Positions 42,871 to 52,223 of a stretch of DNA of 64,000 nucleotides are shown here, piece after piece. The position numbers and the translations under genes are program-made. This DNA is from Thermus neutrinimicus (lineage in GTDB: Bacteria; Deinococcota; Deinococci; Deinococcales; Thermaceae), in NCBI RefSeq assembly GCF_022760955.1, contig NZ_JAKTNU010000005.1:46076-110075 (forward strand), written 5' to 3'. The notes under the pieces were generated by a model, which made no database searches, was not told the DNA's origin, and worked only from the letters and a program-made list of their open reading frames with translations. Positions within the stretch are counted from its first letter, which is position 1. The number at the start of each line of letters is the position of its first letter.

Positions 42871-43418
42871 GCTTCCTCCAGGGTGAGAACCGTCACCTGG
42901 CCCGAGGTGTAAAGATCCACCTCAGCCGCAATCTTAAGGGCCTCCTCAGCGATCTCCCGAGCGGAAAGGCCGGAGTGCCGGTAGAGGGCCTTGGCCGCCG
43001 CCAAGGCATAGGGGCCCCCAGACCCCACCGCCAAAAGGGGTTCCTCGGGGGTGATGACCTCGCCGCTTCCGGAAAGGAGCACCATCCCCTCCCGGTCGGC
43101 GGCAATGATCATGGCCTGAAGGTGGCGCAACACCCGGTCGGTGCGCCAAAGCTTGGCGGTTTCCACCGCCCCCTTGAGCAGGTTGCCCTTGGCCTCCTTA
43201 AGCTTCTCCTCAAAGCGCTCCAGAAGGCTTAAGGCGTCCGCCACCCCGCCGGCAAAGCCCACCAGGATGCCTTCCCCCACCTCGAGGCGCCGCACCTTCA
43301 CCGCCCCCCGCTTGAGGACGGTCTGCCCGAAGGTAACCTGGCCATCCCCGGCCAAGGCGGTAACCCCGTCCTTGCGCACGGCCAAGATGGTGGTGCCATG
43401 GATCTCCACGAGAGGCAC
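42867..43418 (-). CDS. hslV: ATP-dependent protease peptidase subunit HslV
   Basis: Proteasome-related threonine peptidase of 183 residues. HGTTILAVRKDGVTALAGDGQVT places the catalytic threonine at residue 9 or so, implying removal of an eight-residue propeptide (MPLVEIHG) rather than of Met alone as in E. coli. LEGGEGILVGFAGGVADAL-like and LLSGSGEVITPEEPLLAVGSGG segments are typical. It precedes hslU in one operon. Confidence 0.95.
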   Translation of the reverse strand: MPLVEIHGTTILAVRKDGVTALAGDGQVTFGQTVLKRGAVKVRRLEVGEGILVGFAGGVADALSLLERFEEKLKEAKGNLLKGAVETAKLWRTDRVLRHLQAMIIAADREGMVLLSGSGEVITPEEPLLAVGSGGPYALAAAKALYRHSGLSAREIAEEALKIAAEVDLYTSGQVTVLTLEEA

Positions 43419-43455
43419 CTTACCGCCAGGGGATGAGAAGGGCGTTAGGCGAGGA

Positions 43456-43836
43456 TTACGGGGAAGAGGACGCCAGGCCCTTCAGGCGGGCCCAGGCCCC
43501 TTCCCGCTCAAAGAGGGGAACACCCTCCCGCAGGGCCGCATGGACCAGGCCATGCCCCTCCCAAAGACCCCTTACCGCTTCCTCCCAGGTGTAGGGAAAG
43601 ACCTCCACCCTCCGGATCCCCTGCGGCCGGTAGAGGACCAGGCGCTCGGGGAAGGGCAAGGGGGAGCCTTCCAAAAGGACCAAGAGGTCGGCGTCGCTCA
43701 TGGCCGTGGCCTCCCCCCGGGCCAAGGAGCCAAAGAGGACCACCGCCAGAACCTCCGGCCGCTCCGCCAACCAGGCCGTAGCCCGTTCCAACTCCGCACG
43801 GCGGGCCTCGGGATCAAAGGTGAAAATCCTCGTCAC
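43456..43836 (-). CDS. minimal nucleotidyltransferase domain protein
   Basis: A 126-residue MNT-type protein with the polymerase-beta superfamily motif LFGSLARGEATAMSDADLLV (GS...D.D). Many such proteins pair with a HEPN partner as a toxin-antitoxin system that adds AMP to the toxin, but no HEPN gene is next to it: its neighbours are hslV and, divergently, the AAA gene. It may be a solitary NTase. The start is a GTG at 43836 without a clear ribosome site. Confidence 0.8.
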   Translation of the reverse strand: MTRIFTFDPEARRAELERATAWLAERPEVLAVVLFGSLARGEATAMSDADLLVLLEGSPLPFPERLVLYRPQGIRRVEVFPYTWEEAVRGLWEGHGLVHAALREGVPLFEREGAWARLKGLASSSP

Positions 43837-43933
43837 AGCACCCCCAGTCCCTCCCCCGATTCATGCCCCTATGCTACCCCCGTGCCGCCCTCCGCCACAA
43901 ACCCCTAACCTCCCCTGGGCCTAAACTGGAGGG

Positions 43934-45328
43934 GTGAAGGCCAAGACTCTCGGCGAACTCCGGCGCACCTATCCCATGGAGAAGCTTGGGCGCACCGTCA
44001 AGGACGAGGCCCGGGAAAACCTCAAGGAAAAGCTCCGCAAAGGGGAAAGGCTTTTCCCAGGCATCCACGGGTACGAGGACACCGTCATCCCCGCCTTGGT
44101 CCAGGCCATCCTGGCCAAGCAAAACTTCATCCTCCTGGGCACCCGGGGCCAGGCCAAAAGCCGTATCCTTCGCAGCTTGATCAACCTTCTGGACGAGGAG
44201 ATCCCCGCCCTGGCCACCGAGCTTCGGGACAACCCCCTAAGGCCCATCTCACCGGAAGGGAAGCGGCTTCTGGAGGAGGCCGGGGACGAGGCTCCCATCG
44301 TCTGGATAACCCGGGAGGAGCGGTATGTGGAGAAACTGGCCACCCCCGACACCACCGTGGCCGACCTCCTGGGGGACATGGACCCCATCAAGGCAGCCCG
44401 CAAGGGAACGGGTATGGCTGACCTGGAAAGCATCCACTTTGGCCTCCTTCCCCGGGCCAACCGGGGCATCTTTGCCGTGAACGAGCTGGCCGACCTCGCC
44501 CCCAAGGTGCAGGTGGCCCTGTTCAACATCCTGGAGGAAGGCGACGTGCAGATACGCGGCTACCCCATCCGCCTGCCCTTGGACGTCTGGCTGGTCTTCA
44601 CCGCCAATCCCCAGGACTACACGGCCAGGGGACGGATCGTGACCCCCCTCAAAGACCGCATCGGCAGCGAGATCCGCACCCACTACCCCAAGACCCTCGA
44701 GGAGGGCCTTCGGATCAGCGCCCAGGAAGCCTTCGTGCCGGAAGGGGTTCTCATCCCCGAGTGGATCCGCCTTTCCGTGGAGGCCGTGGCCTTCGCCGCC
44801 CGGGAAGACCGGCGGGTGGACCAGACGGCCGGCGTTTCCCAACGCCTTTCCATAAGCCTTCTGGAGGTGGTGGCGGCCAGCGCCGAGAGGCGGGCTCTCC
44901 TTCAGGGCACGCGGCCTGTGGCCCGTCCCCTGGACCTCTACGCGGGGCTTCCCGCCATCACCGGGAAGCTGGAGTTGGAGTACGAGGGGGAGCTTCAGGG
45001 AGCGGAAAAGGTGGCCCGGGACCTGGTGCAAAGGGCCTTTGGCATGGTTATCCCCCGCTACCGCTTGAGGACCGAGGCCATCGTGGCCTATTTCGAAGAG
45101 GGAAACCTCCTCACCCTGCCGGAGGGAAGCGTGGAGGAGGCCCTAAGCGCCATGGCGGAGGTGCCGGGACTCTTAGAGGCGGCAAGGGCCCTGGCGGAAA
45201 GCCAGGAGCCCGAGGGGCTCCTTTCCGCGGCGGAGTTTATCCTGGAGGGGCTGGTGGGCAGGAGAAAGCTCGCCCGGGGGGAGATGAGCTACCAGGCGGC
45301 GGAGAGGACGCGGAGCTATGGCAACTAG
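43934..45328 (+). CDS. MoxR/Mg-chelatase-type AAA+ ATPase
   Basis: A 464-residue AAA+ protein of the magnesium-chelatase ChlI-like group. Walker A is [12 protein letters not shown]; Walker B is the unusual [11 protein letters not shown], with Asn where an Asp is normal; [24 protein letters not shown] carries the sensor and arginine-finger region. It is followed by a VWA-domain protein, the classic MoxR-VWA partnership used to remodel or load metals into other complexes. The GTG at 43934 lies 6 bases after TAAACT, predicting a leaderless message, although GGAGGG fills the gap. Confidence 0.85.
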   Translation: MKAKTLGELRRTYPMEKLGRTVKDEARENLKEKLRKGERLFPGIHGYEDTVIPALVQAILAKQNFILLGTRGQAKSRILRSLINLLDEEIPALATELRDNPLRPISPEGKRLLEEAGDEAPIVWITREERYVEKLATPDTTVADLLGDMDPIKAARKGTGMADLESIHFGLLPRANRGIFAVNELADLAPKVQVALFNILEEGDVQIRGYPIRLPLDVWLVFTANPQDYTARGRIVTPLKDRIGSEIRTHYPKTLEEGLRISAQEAFVPEGVLIPEWIRLSVEAVAFAAREDRRVDQTAGVSQRLSISLLEVVAASAERRALLQGTRPVARPLDLYAGLPAITGKLELEYEGELQGAEKVARDLVQRAFGMVIPRYRLRTEAIVAYFEEGNLLTLPEGSVEEALSAMAEVPGLLEAARALAESQEPEGLLSAAEFILEGLVGRRKLARGEMSYQAAERTRSYGN

Positions 45329-45406
45329 CCTGGACCGGGGCATGGAGGTGGCGGCCACCCTGGCCCCCTATCCCCGGGGCCCATGGGCAAGGTTTTTGGG
45401 AGGACG

Positions 45407-46630
45407 ATGAAGGCCATCCGCTATAGCCGCTACGAGGGAAGCCTCGAGGACCTCTCCCCCGAGGAGATCCTGGGCCTCCTGGAGGACTTCCTCCTGGACT
45501 CCGGGTTTTCCGATCCCTTCCAGCGCTACGACCCCGACCCCGAACGCCGGCCTACGCTGGAGGATCTCTACGACGCCCTCCTCGAGGCCCTCCTCAAAAA
45601 CGAACTGGTGCCGGAGGACTGGCTTAGGGAGGCCCGCTTCGCCGAGCGCAAGGAGGATACAAGGCTCCATCAGGCCCTCACCCGGATGCTGGAGAAGCTA
45701 AGGGAAGCCGGGTATCTCCGCTTCCCTGGAGAAGATCCCACTAACCCCGCCCAAGGAGGGTACAAGGGGGAGGCGGGCGAGACCCGCTTTGAGCTCACGG
45801 AAAAGGCCTCGGACTTCCTGGGCCTGAAAAGCCTCCGGGAGCTCCTGGGGGCCCTGGGCCGAAATGCGCCCGGGCTTCACCCCACCCCCCACCACGCCCC
45901 GGGGGTGGAGAAGACAGGGGAAACCAAGGGCTGGGAGTGGGGGGACCCCTTGGAGCTCAACGTTCCGGAAACCCTGAAAAAGGCCATGGCCAAGGGGCTT
46001 ATGGAGCTCTCCCCCGAGGATCTGGTCATCGACCTCTCGGAGTACACCGCCAGCATGAGCACCGTGGTCCTCTTAGACTGCTCCCACTCCATGATCCTTT
46101 ACGGGGAGGACCGCTTCACCCCCGCCAAAAGGGTGGCCTTGGCCTTGGCCCATCTGATCCGCACCCAGTACCCCGGGGACCGGGTGCGCTTCGTCCTCTT
46201 CCACGACACCGCGGAGGAAATCCCCCTCTCCCGACTTCCCCTGGCCCAGGTGGGCCCCTACCACACCAACACCAAGGCGGGGCTGGAGCTGGCCAGAACC
46301 CTTTTGCGGAAGATGGGCGGGGAGCTGAGGCAGATCATCCTCATCACCGACGGCAAGCCCTCGGCCATCACCCTTCCCAGCGGGGAAATCTACAAGAACG
46401 CCTGGGGCCTCGATCCCCTGATCCTGGCGGAAACCCTAAAGGAAGCCACCCTGGCCCGCAAGGAAGGCATCCCCATCCACACCTTCATGCTGGCCCGGGA
46501 ACCGGAACTCCTGGCCTTCGTGAAGAAGCTTTCCCAGATCACCCGGGGTAAGGCCTACCTCACCCACCCCGGCAACCTCGGCAGGTACCTCCTCTTGGAC
46601 TTCCTGAACAAGAAGGTGCAAAGGAACTGA
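45407..46630 (+). CDS. von Willebrand factor A domain protein
   Basis: A 407-residue cytosolic protein; residues about 210-400 form a VWA domain with an intact metal site: DCSHS, Thr in NTKAGLELA and Asp in LITDGKPSA. The N-terminal half is helical and acidic ([19 protein letters not shown]). It follows the AAA+ ATPase gene by 78 bases and should be its partner, presenting a substrate to the ATPase. The ATG at 45407 is set by GGGAGGA; the frame extends 24 bases further upstream. Confidence 0.86.
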   Translation: MKAIRYSRYEGSLEDLSPEEILGLLEDFLLDSGFSDPFQRYDPDPERRPTLEDLYDALLEALLKNELVPEDWLREARFAERKEDTRLHQALTRMLEKLREAGYLRFPGEDPTNPAQGGYKGEAGETRFELTEKASDFLGLKSLRELLGALGRNAPGLHPTPHHAPGVEKTGETKGWEWGDPLELNVPETLKKAMAKGLMELSPEDLVIDLSEYTASMSTVVLLDCSHSMILYGEDRFTPAKRVALALAHLIRTQYPGDRVRFVLFHDTAEEIPLSRLPLAQVGPYHTNTKAGLELARTLLRKMGGELRQIILITDGKPSAITLPSGEIYKNAWGLDPLILAETLKEATLARKEGIPIHTFMLAREPELLAFVKKLSQITRGKAYLTHPGNLGRYLLLDFLNKKVQRN

Positions 46631-46633
46631 ACC

Positions 46634-46900
46634 ATGAAGCCCCCTAAGCCCCAGGAAGCACCTCACCGGAAGGGGAACGGGAAAGCCCTCTGGGCTTTCC
46701 GCCTGAGCCTTCTTCTGGAAAGGCTCCGCCCCCACCTTTACCCCAAACCCCCTCCCGCCCTGGTGCAGGAGCTGAAGCAGGTGCGCACACCCCTCCGCCT
46801 GGATCTCCCCTACCATGTCGCCCGTTCGGGCCGGGAGTACGTGTTGATACCATGGGACAGCTACATGGAAGAGGGGGAAGAAATCCTAAGGAACCTCTGA
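46634..46900 (+). CDS. small protein of unknown function in the AAA/VWA operon
   Basis: I do not recognise this 88-residue protein. It starts 3 bases after the VWA stop, so it is almost certainly cotranslated with the AAA/VWA pair. It has a basic, proline-rich N terminus, a helix (LWAFRLSLLLERLRPHLY) and a tail with LPYHVARSGREYVLIPWDSYMEE. No signal peptide or membrane helix. Coding use fits its neighbours. Confidence 0.65.
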   Translation: MKPPKPQEAPHRKGNGKALWAFRLSLLLERLRPHLYPKPPPALVQELKQVRTPLRLDLPYHVARSGREYVLIPWDSYMEEGEEILRNL

Positions 46901-46981
46901 GGGGGCCATGGGCATCCTCACCTATAAGGCTCAGGCCCGTTTGTCACATGCCCCTTGCCCCGGTCATGGCAGTCTGAAGGC

Positions 46982-47479
46982 ATGGGCACGTGGACGTCCA
47001 GGTGGTTAGCCATCCTGGCCCTTCTGGCCCTGGCCGGGGCCATGGCCCAAGACTGGCGGCTTACCCGAAGCCAAACCCTAACCCAGGCGGGGGCCCGGGA
47101 GTGGCGGTATACCCTGGGCCCTTCCGGCAAGGAAGCCCAGGAGCTTTGGCGCAAGCTCTCCAGCCAGTACCAGGACCACCTGCGCGCGGGATACCGGGTG
47201 GACCTGGGGGCCTGGCGGGTCTACTTCCTGGGGGGAAGGCTACGATTGGAACCCCATTGCCAGGCGGTTAATCCCGCCTGTTTCACCTTCGGTGCCCTTC
47301 CTATACCCAAGGAACGGCAGGACCGCTTCCTCCTGGAGCTATCCCAACTCCTGTACCAGGCCCTTTCCCAAGCCCAAGCCACCGGGGGCGTGGTCCTCCT
47401 CACGCGGCTATTCCGCCTCGAGGTCCCCCGGGGGGCCAACCCTCCCTACCCCGCAAGCCCCTCGGGCTGGCGGCCCTGA
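46982..47479 (+). CDS. secreted protein of unknown function
   Basis: A 165-residue exported protein: signal peptide (WLAILALLALAGAMAQ), then WRLTRSQTLTQAGAREWRYTLG, a long helix region with LWRKLSSQYQDHLRAGYRVD, and two cysteines in PHCQAVNPACF that could form a disulfide. Family not recognised. I use the ATG at 46982 because the longer frame adds residues before the signal peptide. The 80 bases upstream hold TTGTCA near 46934 but no convincing -10 box. Confidence 0.7.
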   Translation: MGTWTSRWLAILALLALAGAMAQDWRLTRSQTLTQAGAREWRYTLGPSGKEAQELWRKLSSQYQDHLRAGYRVDLGAWRVYFLGGRLRLEPHCQAVNPACFTFGALPIPKERQDRFLLELSQLLYQALSQAQATGGVVLLTRLFRLEVPRGANPPYPASPSGWRP

Positions 47480-47511
47480 GCACCCCCTGTCCCCTACGCT
47501 AAACTGGGGGC

Positions 47512-47622
47512 ATGGCCTTCTTCTGGCAACCGATCGGGGAACATCCTAAAGGTGCGTCTCCCATGGGCATAGGTCCAGGGGGGTGGGCCCTCACCCCTCC
47601 CCCCTTGCGGGTTGCGGCGTGA
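47512..47622 (+). CDS. 36-codon leader ORF coupled to bshA
   Basis: TAAACT (47500-47505), 6 bases, ATG: the same arrangement as the leaderless genes elsewhere in this window. The frame runs for 36 codons (MAFFWQPIGEHPKGASP...) and its TGA overlaps the bshA GTG as GTGA. bshA itself has no ribosome site, so its translation may depend on ribosomes finishing this ORF. The peptide is not recognised and contains several Pro and Gly codons near its end. Alternative: the ORF is chance and transcription begins inside it. Confidence 0.55.
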   Translation: MAFFWQPIGEHPKGASPMGIGPGGWALTPPPLRVAA

Positions 47623-48722
47623 GGGTGCTCAGGCTGGGCCTGGTGGCCTACCCCGGTCTGGGGGGTAGCGGGATTGTGGCCACGGAGCTGGCCCACCGCC
47701 TGGCCCAGATGGGCCATCAGATCTACCTTTTCGCCACGGAAAGGCCCTTCCGCCTGCCCAAGGAAAGCCCTGTGGTCTACGTCCCCGTGGACCTGCCCTT
47801 TTACCCCGTCTTCCCCGGCCCCCTTTACACCCTGTCCCTGGCCGGGGTGCTGGAGCGGGAGGCCAAGCGGCTGGGCCTGGAGCTGGTCCACACCCACTAC
47901 GCCATTCCCCACGCCGCCGCTGCCTATCTGGGGCTCGGCGAGGAACTTCCCCTGGTGCATACCCTCCACGGCACCGATGTCTCGGTGCTGGGCATGGACC
48001 CGGCCTTCCACGGACCCACCCGGAAGGCCCTCCAAAGGGCCCAGGCCACCACCGCGGTGAGCCAAGCCCTGGCCCAGGAAGCCCGGAAGGCCTTCGGGGT
48101 TAGCCCCGTGGTCATCCATAACGCCGTGGACCCGGAGCGCTTCTACCCAAGACCGGAGCGGAAGAAGCTCTATGCGGAGGAGGGGGAGTGGCTTTTGCTG
48201 CACGCCTCCAACTTCCGCCCCATCAAAAGGGTGCCGGATATCGTGCGGGCCTTCGCCAAGGTGCGAAGAAGGGTAAAGGCCAGGCTCCTTCTCCTGGGGA
48301 AGGGACCGGAGGAAGGGGAGGCCAAGCGGGTTGCGGAGGAACTCGGGGTGGAGCGCTGGGTCACCTTCCACCCCCCCACGCCCCACCCTGAGGAGGTCCT
48401 GGGGGCTGCTGATCTCTTCCTGCTGGCCTCGGAGGAGGAATCCTTTGGCCAGGCGGCCCTCGAGGCCCTGGCCAGCGGGGTGCCCGTGGTGGCCACCGCC
48501 GTGGGCGGGGTTCCCGAGCTGGTACGGCCCGAGGTGGGCCGGCTGGTGGAGCTGGGGGACCTGGAGGGCTTCGCCCAGGCGGTGCTGGACCTCCTTGCCC
48601 ATCCCGGGCTCCCCAGCATGCGCAAGGCTGCCCGGGAATACGCTATCGCCCGCTTTCACCCCGAAAGGATCACCCAGGCCTACTTGGAGGTGTACCAAAA
48701 GGCCCTGGAGGGGTCCCCCTGA
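47619..48722 (+). CDS. bshA: N-acetyl-alpha-D-glucosaminyl L-malate synthase (bacillithiol synthesis)
   Basis: GT4 glycosyltransferase of 367 residues that joins GlcNAc from UDP-GlcNAc to L-malate, the first step of bacillithiol. RLGLVAYPGLGGSGIVATELA at the N terminus, HTHYAIPHA, TLHGTDVSVLG, HASNFRPIKR and SEEESFGQAALEALASGVPVV are hallmarks of BshA. The GTG at 47619 overlaps the small ORF's stop; a GTG at 47583 in the same frame would add 12 poorly conserved residues. Confidence 0.92.
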   Translation: MRVLRLGLVAYPGLGGSGIVATELAHRLAQMGHQIYLFATERPFRLPKESPVVYVPVDLPFYPVFPGPLYTLSLAGVLEREAKRLGLELVHTHYAIPHAAAAYLGLGEELPLVHTLHGTDVSVLGMDPAFHGPTRKALQRAQATTAVSQALAQEARKAFGVSPVVIHNAVDPERFYPRPERKKLYAEEGEWLLLHASNFRPIKRVPDIVRAFAKVRRRVKARLLLLGKGPEEGEAKRVAEELGVERWVTFHPPTPHPEEVLGAADLFLLASEEESFGQAALEALASGVPVVATAVGGVPELVRPEVGRLVELGDLEGFAQAVLDLLAHPGLPSMRKAAREYAIARFHPERITQAYLEVYQKALEGSP

Positions 48723-48729
48723 ATCAGGA

Positions 48730-48756
48730 CCCCGCCGGGTGGCCTGCCCGGCGGGG
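48730..48756. terminator. hairpin between convergent bshA and lon
   Basis: Perfect 10-base stem CCCCGCCGGG-TGGCCTG-CCCGGCGGGG, 7 bases after the bshA stop and 36 before the lon stop. There is no T run on either strand, but the position suggests that it ends both transcripts. Confidence 0.6.
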
Positions 48757-48791
48757 AGAAAGGGCATGCCCCTGGCCCCTAGAGGCCACCC

Positions 48792-51218
48792 CTAGGCATG
48801 GGCCACCACTTCCCTTTTGCCCCGCGCCTTGGTTCCCCTGGCCTTGGCCTCCTTAGCCCTTTGCTCCAAGGCCTTGAGCCCACCCACCAGGGCCAGGTCC
48901 AGGACCGTGTCCAGGTGTTCCACGAAGTGGAAGGTCATGTTCTGGCGCAAGGGCTTGGGGATGTCGCTGAGGTCGGCTTCGTTCTGCTTGGGAAGGAGCA
49001 CCTCCCGGATCCCCGCCCGCCTGGCCCCCAGCACCTTCTCCTTTACCCCGCCGATGGGGAGCACCCTGCCCGTGAGGGTGATCTCCCCGGTCATGGCGAT
49101 GTCGTGGCGGACGGGCACCTCCGTGAGGGCGCTGACCAAGGCGCTCACGATGGCCACCCCGGCCGAAGGCCCTTCCTTGGGAATGGCCCCCGCGGGCACG
49201 TGGATGTGGATGTCGGACTCCTCAAACCGCTTCAAGGGGATGCCGAAGCGCTCCGCGTTCCGCTTGGCGTAGGAGAGGGCCGCCCGGGCGGACTCCTTCA
49301 TCACGTCCCCCAGTTGCCCGGTGAGGATCAGGTTGCCCTTGCCGGGCATCACGGACACCTCCACGAACATGATGTCGCCCCCCACCGGGGTGTAGTACAT
49401 GCCCGTGGCCACCCCCACCTGGGGCTCGCGGGCCTCGGTTTCCGGCAGGTGGCGGGGTGGACCCAGGTACCGTTCCAGATCCTTCTCCGTGATGCGCACC
49501 CGCTTCTTGCCCTCTTCCAGGATCTGGCGGGCCGCCTTGCGCAAAAGGGACCCGATCTCCCGCTCCAGCTGGCGCACCCCGGCCTCGCGGGTGTAGTGGG
49601 TGATGAGGCGCATGAGGGCCGCCTCGGTGATCACCACCTGGCCCTCGAGGAGGCCGGTTTCCCGCATCTGCCGGGGCAGGAGGTAGCGCTTGGCGATCTC
49701 CAGCTTTTCCTGCTCGATGTAGCTGGTGAACTCGATGGCCTCCATCCGGTCCCAGAGGGGGGCGGGGATGTTCTGGGGGAAGTTGGCGGTGCAGATGAAC
49801 ATCACCTCGGAAAGGTCAAAGGGCACCCCCAGGTAGTGGTCCACAAACTCCTTGTTCTGGGCAGGGTCCAGCACCTCCAAGAGGGCCGCCGCAGGGTCCC
49901 CCTGGTAGGAGATGCCCAGCTTGTCCACCTCGTCCAGGAGGAAGACGGGGTTCTTGGTGCCCGCCTGGCGCAGGCCCTGGATGATGCGGCCGGGCATGGC
50001 CCCGATGTAGGTACGCCGGTGCCCCCGGATGTCGGATTCGTCCCGCACACCCCCCAAGGAGATGCGCACGTACTTGCGGCCCAAGGCCTCGGCGATGCTC
50101 TTGGCGATGGAGGTCTTCCCCACCCCAGGGGGCCCCACGAAGAGGAGGATGGGCCCCTTGTTCACCTCGTCTGGTGGGATCTCCCCCCGCTTGGCCCGCT
50201 CCGCCTTGAGCTTCCGCACCGCCAGATACTCCAGGACCCGGTCCTTCACCTTCTCCAGGCCGTAGTGGTCCCTTTCCAGGATCTCCTTGGCCCGGTTTAG
50301 ATCCAGGTTGTCCTCGGTACGGGTGTTCCAGGGAAGGTTGACGATCCAGTCCAGGTAGGTGCGGATGACGCTGGCCTCGGCGGAATCAGGGTGCATGCGG
50401 GCAAAGCGGTTGAGCTCCCGCTCCACCTCCTGCCGCACCACGGGGGGAAGGTGGAGCTCCTCCACTTTCCTGCGGAACTCCTCCACCTCCTCGGCGCCTT
50501 CCTCCCCGTGGAGCTCCCGCTGGATGGCCTTCATCTGCTCCCTGAGGAAGTACTCCCGCTGGTTGCGGTCGATCTCCTCCTTGACCTGCTGCTGGATGCG
50601 CCTTTGCGTCTCTATGAGCTCCAGCTCCGCCTCGAGGAGGACCAAAACCCGCTTCAGCCTCTCCGCCACGTTGGGGGTTTCCAACACCCTCTCCTTGTCC
50701 TCCAGGCGGAAGTCCATGTGGAAGGCGATGTAATCCGCCAGCTGGCTTGGGTCCTCCAGGTTCAAGACGAACTGGGCCACCTCGGGGGCCAGGTACTTCC
50801 CCTCCTTCAGAAGGGCCTGGAACTTGTCCTTCACCTCCCGCACCAGGGCCTTGACCAAGGTGGGATCAGCGGGTTCATCGGAGAGAACCTCCCCCTTGGC
50901 CTCGAGGTGGTCCCCCAGGTCCAGCCACTCCTTGACCCGCACCCGGGCAAAGGCCTGCACCAGCACCTGGACGGAGCCGTCCGGGTTCTTGCGCATCTTG
51001 AGGATGTTGCAGGCGGTGCCCACCTCGTAGAGGTCCGAGGGCTTAGGGGTTTCCACCTCCTTGTCCTTCTGGCTCACGATAAGTAGCACCCGCTCTCGGG
51101 CCAAGGCCTCGTCGATGGCCCGGATGGAGATAGGCCTCCCGGCATCGATGGGCATGACCATGGTGGGGTAGATGACCGACCCCCTCACCGGGCAGACGGG
51201 CAGGGTTTCTGGCAGCAT
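48792..51218 (-). CDS. lon: ATP-dependent protease La (Lon)
   Basis: LonA-type protease of 808 residues that degrades damaged and regulatory proteins. In order: N-terminal substrate domain (to about 200), coiled coil, AAA+ module with [20 protein letters not shown] and [11 protein letters not shown], and the C-terminal protease with the Ser-Lys dyad in [11 protein letters not shown] and [14 protein letters not shown]. The tail is rich in Lys/Arg/Ala. I choose the ATG at 51218 because AAAGGAGGG lies 6 bases before it; the ATG at 51248 overlaps the probable -10 box. Confidence 0.96.
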   Translation of the reverse strand: MLPETLPVCPVRGSVIYPTMVMPIDAGRPISIRAIDEALARERVLLIVSQKDKEVETPKPSDLYEVGTACNILKMRKNPDGSVQVLVQAFARVRVKEWLDLGDHLEAKGEVLSDEPADPTLVKALVREVKDKFQALLKEGKYLAPEVAQFVLNLEDPSQLADYIAFHMDFRLEDKERVLETPNVAERLKRVLVLLEAELELIETQRRIQQQVKEEIDRNQREYFLREQMKAIQRELHGEEGAEEVEEFRRKVEELHLPPVVRQEVERELNRFARMHPDSAEASVIRTYLDWIVNLPWNTRTEDNLDLNRAKEILERDHYGLEKVKDRVLEYLAVRKLKAERAKRGEIPPDEVNKGPILLFVGPPGVGKTSIAKSIAEALGRKYVRISLGGVRDESDIRGHRRTYIGAMPGRIIQGLRQAGTKNPVFLLDEVDKLGISYQGDPAAALLEVLDPAQNKEFVDHYLGVPFDLSEVMFICTANFPQNIPAPLWDRMEAIEFTSYIEQEKLEIAKRYLLPRQMRETGLLEGQVVITEAALMRLITHYTREAGVRQLEREIGSLLRKAARQILEEGKKRVRITEKDLERYLGPPRHLPETEAREPQVGVATGMYYTPVGGDIMFVEVSVMPGKGNLILTGQLGDVMKESARAALSYAKRNAERFGIPLKRFEESDIHIHVPAGAIPKEGPSAGVAIVSALVSALTEVPVRHDIAMTGEITLTGRVLPIGGVKEKVLGARRAGIREVLLPKQNEADLSDIPKPLRQNMTFHFVEHLDTVLDLALVGGLKALEQRAKEAKARGTKARGKREVVAHA

Positions 51219-51243
51219 GTTTTCCCTCCTTTCTCTTTTCTCG

Positions 51244-51270
51244 TCCATAGCCTAAGCCTACCTATGTCAA
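51244..51270 (-). promoter_or_regulatory. lon promoter
   Basis: On the reverse strand TTGACA (51265-51270), 15 bases, TATGGA (51244-51249), then a leader of about 20 bases with a strong ribosome site. The spacing is short for sigma-A. No clear CIRCE or HAIR-type heat-shock operator is seen. Confidence 0.45.
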
Positions 51271-51329
51271 GTTTACTGCATCGTTGGTTTTAGCACAAAG
51301 CCTCCTGGCCCTGGGGTATGCTGAAGGCC

Positions 51330-52193
51330 ATGCGCCGCCTCGTTTGGCTCCTGCTTCTGGCCCTCTCCCTAGCCCTGGCCCAGAAGAGCGGGGGCGGCGC
51401 AGGCGGACGCCCCTATGCCCCTACCCCACCCCCCATGAGCCCGGGGCCAGCCCCGGTCTTCCCCAGCCCAGCCCCCTCGTACCCCCCCTATCCTGGCCCG
51501 GTGGTGGTCTACCCCGGAGGGGGTGGGGGAAGTTTGGGTATTGTACCCGTTTTGGTCTTCCTGGGCCTGGCCGTGCTGACCGCCTACCTGGTCCGGGGCC
51601 TCCGCCAGGCGGGGGGTTACGGGCCAGGCCAATACCCCCTAGAACCCACCGCCAGCGTGGCCAGGTTGCGCCTAGCCCTCCTGGCCCGCCCCCAGGTGCA
51701 AAGGGCCCTCCGGCTTCTGGCCGAGGGAGCGGACACCACCTCGGCCAAGGGCCTGGCGGACCTGGTGGACGAAGCGGCGCTTTTGCTCCTCAAGGAGGAA
51801 CCCGCCTGGCGCTTTGGGGATTACCGGGTGGTGGCAGGTTCCGAGGAGGAGGTCCTGGGCCGGTTTGACGCGTGGATGCTGGAGGAGCGGAGCAAGTACC
51901 AGGAAACCTTCCGGCACTTTGAGGGAAAGAAGCAGGTGTGGGAGGAGTACCAGGCCCAGGTGGAGCCCGGCGGGCGCTACCTGGTGGTAAGCCTCATCCT
52001 CGCCGAGCGCAGGTTTCTTCCTCCCCAATCCCCCTTGACCCGATCCCGGGCCAGGCAAGCCCTCATGGACCTGGCGGGATCCAGCCCCTTCACCCTCTTG
52101 GCCGCGTACCTCTCCTGGACCCCGGAAAGGGAAGGTGAGGCCCTGACGGAGGAGGAGCTCCTTCTCCTCTACCCGGAGTTGGCCAAGCTTTAG
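51330..52193 (+). CDS. DUF1517-like membrane-anchored protein
   Basis: A 287-residue protein: signal or anchor (MRRLVWLLLLALSLALA), a Gly/Pro-rich stretch (GGGAGGRPYAPTPPP), one membrane helix (IVPVLVFLGLAVLTAYLV), and a C-terminal cytoplasmic or periplasmic domain. That domain resembles DUF1517, known from cyanobacteria and chloroplasts: LRLALLARPQVQRALRLLAE, GADTTSAKGLADLVDEAALLL, and LSWTPEREGEALTEEELLLLYPEL. Function unknown. TATGCT lies 7 bases before the ATG at 51330, so I prefer it to the in-frame ATG at 51318, which overlaps the -10 box. Confidence 0.78.
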   Translation: MRRLVWLLLLALSLALAQKSGGGAGGRPYAPTPPPMSPGPAPVFPSPAPSYPPYPGPVVVYPGGGGGSLGIVPVLVFLGLAVLTAYLVRGLRQAGGYGPGQYPLEPTASVARLRLALLARPQVQRALRLLAEGADTTSAKGLADLVDEAALLLLKEEPAWRFGDYRVVAGSEEEVLGRFDAWMLEERSKYQETFRHFEGKKQVWEEYQAQVEPGGRYLVVSLILAERRFLPPQSPLTRSRARQALMDLAGSSPFTLLAAYLSWTPEREGEALTEEELLLLYPELAKL

Positions 52194-52223
52194 CTCCGCT
52201 CCTGTCCCGGGTAGAGTATTCCC

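Noticed and set aside
43456..43836. HEPN-MNT toxin-antitoxin pair
   Set aside because: Only the nucleotidyltransferase half is present; the neighbours are hslV and the AAA gene, and no HEPN motif is visible nearby.
48798..50300. 500-codon forward frame opposite lon
   Set aside because: Antisense to Lon AAA+ and protease motifs; composition is that of a shadow frame.
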